The position numbers and the translations under genes were made by a program. 54,516 bases of DNA from the NCBI GenBank assembly GCA_902594815.1, contig CACJNL010000010.1, positions 1 through 54,516 of the forward strand, written 5' to 3'. This document shows positions 50,701 through 54,516 of this stretch, in pieces. The stretch's first letter is position 1; every line of letters starts with the position of its first letter. This DNA is from an uncultured Alphaproteobacteria bacterium (GTDB lineage Bacteria; Pseudomonadota; Alphaproteobacteria; HIMB59; GCA-002718135). The notes beneath the pieces are model-generated. The model did no database searches and had not been told where the DNA came from. It saw nothing but the letters and a program-made list of their open reading frames with translations.

Positions 50701-51837
50701 AATGATCTTTTGGCTGAGTGGGATCCTTATACTCTTCCTATTATAGCTGAAAAAGATGGTTTCATTAAATATGTCGATCTTAAACAGGGTATATCTTTTA
50801 GAGAGTCAATTGATGACACCACAGGAATTTCAAGTAAAATTGTAATTGATTGGAGTCAGAATCCTAAATCTAAAAATTTTAAACCCGCTATAAATATTAA
50901 CAATTCTCTTGATGAAGAAAAAAATGTGGATGAAAATATAATTAATTATCCTATGTCTATTGACTCAATTCTTAGTGTTGAAGATGGTCAAGAAGTTTCT
51001 GCCGGTCAAGTTCTTGCAAGAATACCAAAGGAGTCATCAAAAACTAAAGATATTACAGGAGGACTTCCAAGAGTTGCTGAATTATTTGAAGCAAGAAAAC
51101 CAAAGGACCCAGCAATTATGTGTGAGATTGATGGAAAAATATCTTTTGGTAAAGATTATAAAAACAAAAGAAGGTTAGTAATTTCAAGTGTTGATGGTGA
51201 AAATAATTTCGAAATATTAATACCTAGATCGAAATACTTAAATGTTCAAGAGGGTGATTTCGTAAAGAAAGGCGATATATTAGTCGAAGGAACTCCTGTA
51301 CCTCATGATATATTGCGTATTCTGGGTGTTGAAGAGTTAGCGAGGTACTTAGTTAAAGAAGTTCAGGCTGTATATAAACTTCAAGGTGTTTACATTAACG
51401 ACAAACATATTGAGACAATTGCCAGACAAATGTTGCAAAAAGTTCTTATCAAAGATCCGGGTGACTCATCTTTAATAGTCGGAGAGCAAATACAAAAAAG
51501 AGATTTATTAAAAATAAACAAAATATTAATCTCTAAAGGAAAAAAACCTATTATTGCTGAACCTGTTCTATTGGGCATAACTAAGGCTAGTTTACAAACT
51601 TCATCATTTATCTCAGCTGCATCTTTCCAAGAAACAACCAAAGTTTTAACTGATGCTGCAACTGTAGGAAAAATTGATAATTTAACAGGTCTAAAGGAAA
51701 ATGTGATTGTTGGCCGTTTAATTCCTGCTGGAACTGGTAAAATGACAACTGAGTATGAAAAAGTAGCCAAGACTAGAGATCAAGAGATTTTAGAACAGAG
51801 AAATAATTTGAGAGAAAACTCTGAAATTTCTCAATAA
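47707..51837 (+). CDS. rpoC: DNA-directed RNA polymerase subunit beta'
   Basis: The beta' subunit, 1376 residues. It has the N-terminal zinc finger ([19 protein letters not shown]), the catalytic Mg loop NADFDGDQM at 460-468, the second zinc site ([13 protein letters not shown]) and the family [16 protein letters not shown] trigger-loop segment. The start overlaps rpoB by eight bases. The C-terminus is usual. No hairpin with a clear T-run follows. Confidence 0.99.
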   Translation: MNKELMSIFSQSLGVQNFNSLKISIASADDIRSWSFGEIKKPETINYRTFKPEKDGLFCSRIFGPVKDYECLCGKYKRMKFRGIICEKCGVEVTLSKVRRDRMGHIELAAPVSHIWFMKSLPSRIATLLDMTIKNLDKVLYFEQFIVVEPGLTDLKKGDIISEDQYIDYQDEYGEDSFSAAIGAEAIEQMLLNIDLEADFNQTKNELLETKSELKKTKLTKRLKLLESFILSKNKPEWMIMRVLPVIPPELRPLVPLDGGRFATSDLNDLYRRVINRNNRLKRLIDLRAPDIIIRNEKRMLQESVDALFDNGRRGRVITSTNKRPLKSLSDMLKGKQGRFRQNLLGKRVDYSGRSVIVVGPNLKLHQCGIPKKMALELFKPFIFHKLDIYGWANTIKAAKKLVEKEDPRVWDILEEVIREHPVLLNRAPTLHRLGIQAFEPVLIEGKSIQLHPLVCTAFNADFDGDQMAVHVPLSLEAQLEARVLMMSTNNILSPSSGKPIIVPSQDIVLGIYYLSIMRDNQKGEGKKFIDTNEILKAIEVKEITLHTKIYVRFKNFDGSYSKVETTAGRMLLADSLPKNEKIDFSLINKVLTKKEVSNLIDTVYRFCGQKETVLFADSVMQIGFKYAAIAGISFGKDDLIIPDEKQKLLDETQSKVQEYENQYQDGLITQGEKYNKVVDAWSECTNKVADKMLDVISNPDDDKPINSVYMMAHSGARGSAAQLKQLAGMRGLMAKPSGEIIENPIKSNFKEGLSVLEYFTSTHGARKGLADTALKTASSGYLTRRLVDVAQDAVIRELDCGTQKGVIVEEIVESGNITSPLSERILGRTPANDILDLKNHILIKAGDIIEEKHLDEIKSLGIRSMKIRSVLTCETEDGICAKCYGRDLARGTEVNMGEAVGIIAAQSIGEPGTQLTMRTFHIGGAASSSVEQSNAVAPIQGDVKFENLRLIVDKIENKIILSRNAKIKIFVDNQEKFSFNVPFGSKLLVNENQKVNVNDLLAEWDPYTLPIIAEKDGFIKYVDLKQGISFRESIDDTTGISSKIVIDWSQNPKSKNFKPAININNSLDEEKNVDENIINYPMSIDSILSVEDGQEVSAGQVLARIPKESSKTKDITGGLPRVAELFEARKPKDPAIMCEIDGKISFGKDYKNKRRLVISSVDGENNFEILIPRSKYLNVQEGDFVKKGDILVEGTPVPHDILRILGVEELARYLVKEVQAVYKLQGVYINDKHIETIARQMLQKVLIKDPGDSSLIVGEQIQKRDLLKINKILISKGKKPIIAEPVLLGITKASLQTSSFISAASFQETTKVLTDAATVGKIDNLTGLKENVIVGRLIPAGTGKMTTEYEKVAKTRDQEILEQRNNLRENSEISQ

Positions 51838-51851
51838 TCTGCATATATTTC

Positions 51852-51880
51852 TTGACTTTAATCTATTCAATTAATAAAGA
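51852..51880 (+). promoter_or_regulatory. Possible promoter of the str operon (rpsL)
   Basis: TTGACT (51852-51857) is a good -35 match; at 17-base spacing the hexamer TAAAGA (51875-51880) is a poor -10. It lies about 60 bases before the rpsL start in the only sizeable gap between rpoC and rpsL. Read as a weak candidate; read-through from rpoBC is equally possible. Confidence 0.35.
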
Positions 51881-51940
51881 CCTGCTACTTTTTGTTAATG
51901 GTGGTGGAAAATTAATTCCAAACGCTTAACAGGGAAAAAT

Positions 51941-52312
51941 ATGCCGACTATAAATCAACTTGTCAGAAAAGGTAGAAAAGTTCAAAAAAAAAGGAACAAA
52001 GTTCCAGCTCTTTCTGCCTGCCCTCAAAAAAGGGGTGTATGCACAAGAGTTTATACAACAACTCCAAAAAAACCTAACTCTGCTCTTCGTAAGGTAGCTA
52101 GGGTAAAACTTACAAACGGTCAAGAGGTATCAGCCTACATTCCTGGGGAGGGACATAACCTTCAAGAACATTCAGTTGTACTTCTAAGGGGTGGAAGGGT
52201 AAAAGATCTTCCTGGCGTAAGGTATCATATTCTAAGAGGTACACTCGACACTCAAGGTGTTAGTGCTCGTAAACAAAGACGCTCATTATATGGCGCAAAA
52301 AAACCTAAATAG
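51941..52312 (+). CDS. rpsL: 30S ribosomal protein S12
   Basis: S12 of the decoding centre. The 123-residue product has the family N-terminus [29 protein letters not shown] (with the streptomycin-site lysine K43) and the loop [15 protein letters not shown]. The sequence at those sites is wild type. A ribosome-binding site AGGG lies before ATG 51941. It is followed by rpsG after two bases. Confidence 0.99.
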   Translation: MPTINQLVRKGRKVQKKRNKVPALSACPQKRGVCTRVYTTTPKKPNSALRKVARVKLTNGQEVSAYIPGEGHNLQEHSVVLLRGGRVKDLPGVRYHILRGTLDTQGVSARKQRRSLYGAKKPK

Positions 52313-52314
52313 TT

Positions 52315-52785
52315 ATGTCTAGAAGAAGAGCTGCAGAGAAAAGAATAGTAATTCCTGATCATAAATTTAAAGATATCGTGCTGACAAAATTTATGAACAG
52401 AATAATGATAGATGGTAAAAAATCTGCTTCAGAAAAAATTGTTTATGGCGCTTTTGATATTTTATCAACAAAAACAGATAAAAGCCCAATTGATTTCTTT
52501 CATGAGGCTCTTAATAATGTCAAACCAAGTCTTGAAGTAAGATCAAGAAGAGTTGGAGGTGCAACTTATCAAGTACCAATGGAGGTAAGACCAAGAAGAG
52601 CACAAGCATTAGCAATGAAATGGATAGTTGATTCAGCTATCAAAAGAAATGAAAAAACAATGCGAGAAAGGGTAGCAAACGAAATTTTTGATGCTTTTAA
52701 TAACAAAGGTAACTCAGTAAAAAAAAGAGAAGAAACTCATAAAATGGCTGAAGCAAATAGAGCCTTTTCTCATTTTAGGTGGTAG
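52315..52785 (+). CDS. rpsG: 30S ribosomal protein S7
   Basis: S7 nucleates the 30S head. The 156-residue product begins [10 protein letters not shown] and has the conserved [27 protein letters not shown]-type run (about 75-100), ending [10 protein letters not shown]. Length is normal. Its stop is three bases before fusA. Confidence 0.99.
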   Translation: MSRRRAAEKRIVIPDHKFKDIVLTKFMNRIMIDGKKSASEKIVYGAFDILSTKTDKSPIDFFHEALNNVKPSLEVRSRRVGGATYQVPMEVRPRRAQALAMKWIVDSAIKRNEKTMRERVANEIFDAFNNKGNSVKKREETHKMAEANRAFSHFRW

Positions 52786-52788
52786 AAA

Positions 52789-54516
52789 ATGTCCAGAACT
52801 CATAGCTTAGAAAAATATAGAAATATAGGTATTATGGCTCATATTGATGCTGGTAAAACAACAACAACTGAAAGAATATTATACTATACTGGAAAATCTC
52901 ACAAAATTGGTGAAGTTCATGATGGGGCGGCAACTATGGACTGGATGGAACAAGAACAAGAAAGAGGAATTACAATTACCTCAGCTGCTACAACTTGTTT
53001 CTGGAACGATCATAGAATTAATATTATCGACACACCAGGGCACGTTGATTTCACTATTGAAGTTGAAAGATCATTAAAAGTTCTTGATGGAGCTGTTGCT
53101 GTATTTGATGGTGTAGCAGGAGTAGAGCCTCAATCAGAAACTGTATGGCGTCAAGCTGATAAGTATAAAGTGCCAAGAATGTGTTTCATAAATAAACTAG
53201 ATAGAACAGGTGCAAATTTTTTTATGTGCGTTGATATGATTACCGAAAGGTTAGGCTCTTATCCACTTGTATTGCAGCTTCCAATTGGTATTGAAAGCGA
53301 TCTAAAGGGAGTTGTTGACTTAGTTTCTAATAAAGCAATTATATGGCATGATGAGAGTCTTGGCGCTAAGTTCGATATCACAGATATTCCAGATGAATTA
53401 AAAGATCAAGCTAGTAAGTATAGAGAAAAATTAATCGAAAAAGTAGTTGAGGAAAATGATTCTATAATGGAGGCATATCTAGAGGGAAATGAACCATCTA
53501 TTGATGATTTAAAAAAATGCATCCGTAAAGGAACTATAAATGGATCTTTTGTCCCTGTTTTGACTGGTTCTGCATTTAAAAACAAAGGTGTTCAACCATT
53601 GCTCGATGCCGTTATAGATTATATGCCTTCACCAATCGATGTTGATAATGTTCGTGGTGTTTCAGTTGATGATGATCAAAAAGAACTAACTAGAAAATGT
53701 GATGATAATGAACCTTTTAGCGCTTTAGCATTCAAAATTATGACAGACCCATTTGTTGGAAGCTTAACATTTACTAGAATTTATTCTGGAACTATCAACA
53801 CTAAAGATACTGTTCTAAACTCTACTTCTGGCAAAAAGGAAAACATAGGTAGAATGCTATTAATGCATGCAAATAATAGAGAAGAAATTAAAACAGCTAA
53901 TGCAGGTGATATTGTTGCTTTAGTTGGACTGAAAGACGTAACCACTGGGGAAACACTGTGTTCTTCAACTGAACCAATTGTGCTTGAAAAAATGGATTTT
54001 CCTGATCCAGTAATTGAAGTAGCAGTTGAGCCAAAAACAAAAGCTGACCATGAAAAAATGGGAACCGCTTTAGGAAGATTAGCTCAAGAGGATCCTAGCT
54101 TTAGAGTCACTACTGATCATGAAAGTGGTCAAACAATCATTAAAGGTATGGGTGAGCTTCATTTGGAAATACTTGTCGATAGAATGAAAAGAGAGTTTAA
54201 AGTTGAAGCTAATGTAGGCGCACCTCAAGTAGCTTACAGAGAAACTATTTCTGCTCCTTATGACGTTGATTATACTCATAAAAAACAGTCAGGTGGTGCA
54301 GGTCAATTTGCAAGAGTAAAAATTACTTTTGAGCCTGGGGAACCTGGTAGCGGATATGAGTTTATAAATAAAATAAAAGGTGGAAACATTCCTACAGAAT
54401 TAATACCTGGTGTTGAGAAAGGATTGATTGCTCAACAACAAACGGGGGTTATGGCAGGTTTCCCTTGTATAGATTTTAAGGCAACGTTAACTGATGGCGC
54501 CTATCATGATGTTGAC
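52789..54516 (+). CDS. fusA: Elongation factor G, 3' truncated by the window
   Basis: EF-G catalyses ribosomal translocation and, with RRF, recycling. The ATG at 52789 gives [20 protein letters not shown]; the P-loop AHIDAGKT is at 17-24 and DTPGHVDF and [10 protein letters not shown] follow. 576 codons are visible of about 690-700; the frame runs off the right edge in domain IV (last visible residues GAYHDVD). It follows rpsG in the str operon; whether tuf comes next is beyond the window. Confidence 0.98.
   Translation, partial: MSRTHSLEKYRNIGIMAHIDAGKTTTTERILYYTGKSHKIGEVHDGAATMDWMEQEQERGITITSAATTCFWNDHRINIIDTPGHVDFTIEVERSLKVLDGAVAVFDGVAGVEPQSETVWRQADKYKVPRMCFINKLDRTGANFFMCVDMITERLGSYPLVLQLPIGIESDLKGVVDLVSNKAIIWHDESLGAKFDITDIPDELKDQASKYREKLIEKVVEENDSIMEAYLEGNEPSIDDLKKCIRKGTINGSFVPVLTGSAFKNKGVQPLLDAVIDYMPSPIDVDNVRGVSVDDDQKELTRKCDDNEPFSALAFKIMTDPFVGSLTFTRIYSGTINTKDTVLNSTSGKKENIGRMLLMHANNREEIKTANAGDIVALVGLKDVTTGETLCSSTEPIVLEKMDFPDPVIEVAVEPKTKADHEKMGTALGRLAQEDPSFRVTTDHESGQTIIKGMGELHLEILVDRMKREFKVEANVGAPQVAYRETISAPYDVDYTHKKQSGGAGQFARVKITFEPGEPGSGYEFINKIKGGNIPTELIPGVEKGLIAQQQTGVMAGFPCIDFKATLTDGAYHDVD

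Noticed and set aside
52844-53077. A 77-codon plus-strand frame near the right end.
   Set aside because: It is a shifted frame inside the start of fusA, whose real frame runs from 52789 to the edge.

Overview
The window is a gene-dense, AT-rich stretch of chromosome from a bacterium with a small genome. The gene content and order (YmdB-type phosphoesterase, yebC, then tolQRAB-pal-cpoB; hisZ-purA; rpoH-rluD; TIGR02186 and its partners) point to an alphaproteobacterium. The AT bias, short intergenic gaps and many stop/start overlaps suggest a streamlined, probably marine, lineage (SAR11-, HIMB59- or AEGEAN-169-like). I cannot fix the family from sequence alone. No insertion sequence, prophage, integrase or CRISPR array is visible. 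No non-coding stretch exceeds about 190 bases. The window cuts genes at both ends: the YmdB-type gene at the left and fusA at the right.

Layout. (1) 1-9.9 kb: envelope block: a YmdB-type phosphoesterase, yebC, a small Hjc-like PD-(D/E)XK nuclease where relatives carry ruvCAB, the complete Tol-Pal system (tolQ, tolR, tolA, tolB, pal, cpoB), then tilS and ftsH. (2) 10-21.3 kb: housekeeping metabolism on both strands: glmM, hisZ, purA, rpoH (minus), rluD (minus), a small membrane protein, xseB, dxs, tlyA, aroC and fabI (minus), pdxH. (3) 21.3-37.8 kb: a molybdenum-enzyme island. On the minus strand, reading right to left, are fdhD, mobA, a TauE/SafE exporter, a three-subunit molybdenum oxidoreductase that I read as sulfite dehydrogenase SoeABC, a TIGR02186 membrane protein, a universal stress protein, pyrE and a small nucleotidyltransferase. 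On the plus strand are a tungstate/molybdate-type ABC permease, mobB, moeA, and then (after a minus-strand tusA-like gene) a two-gene NAD-linked formate dehydrogenase and a tiny lipoprotein. (4) 37.8-54.5 kb: information processing: tRNA-Thr, rlmB (minus), then tRNA-Tyr, tRNA-Gly, tuf, tRNA-Trp, secE, nusG, rplK, rplA, L10 leader, rplJ, rplL, rpoB, rpoC, rpsL, rpsG and fusA.

How it fits together. Region 3 is the most distinctive part. It combines two molybdopterin enzymes that draw electrons from small inorganic or C1 compounds (sulfite and formate) with late cofactor assembly (MobA, MobB, MoeA, FdhD), a possible sulfur carrier (TusA), a possible metal importer and a sulfite exporter. This is what one would expect of a heterotroph that strips sulfite from organosulfur compounds and formate from C1 metabolism for extra energy. 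I found no clearly novel system. The best candidates for something underdescribed are the Hjc-like nuclease at the ruv position, the permease without visible partner subunits, and the TIGR02186/USP pair next to SoeABC.
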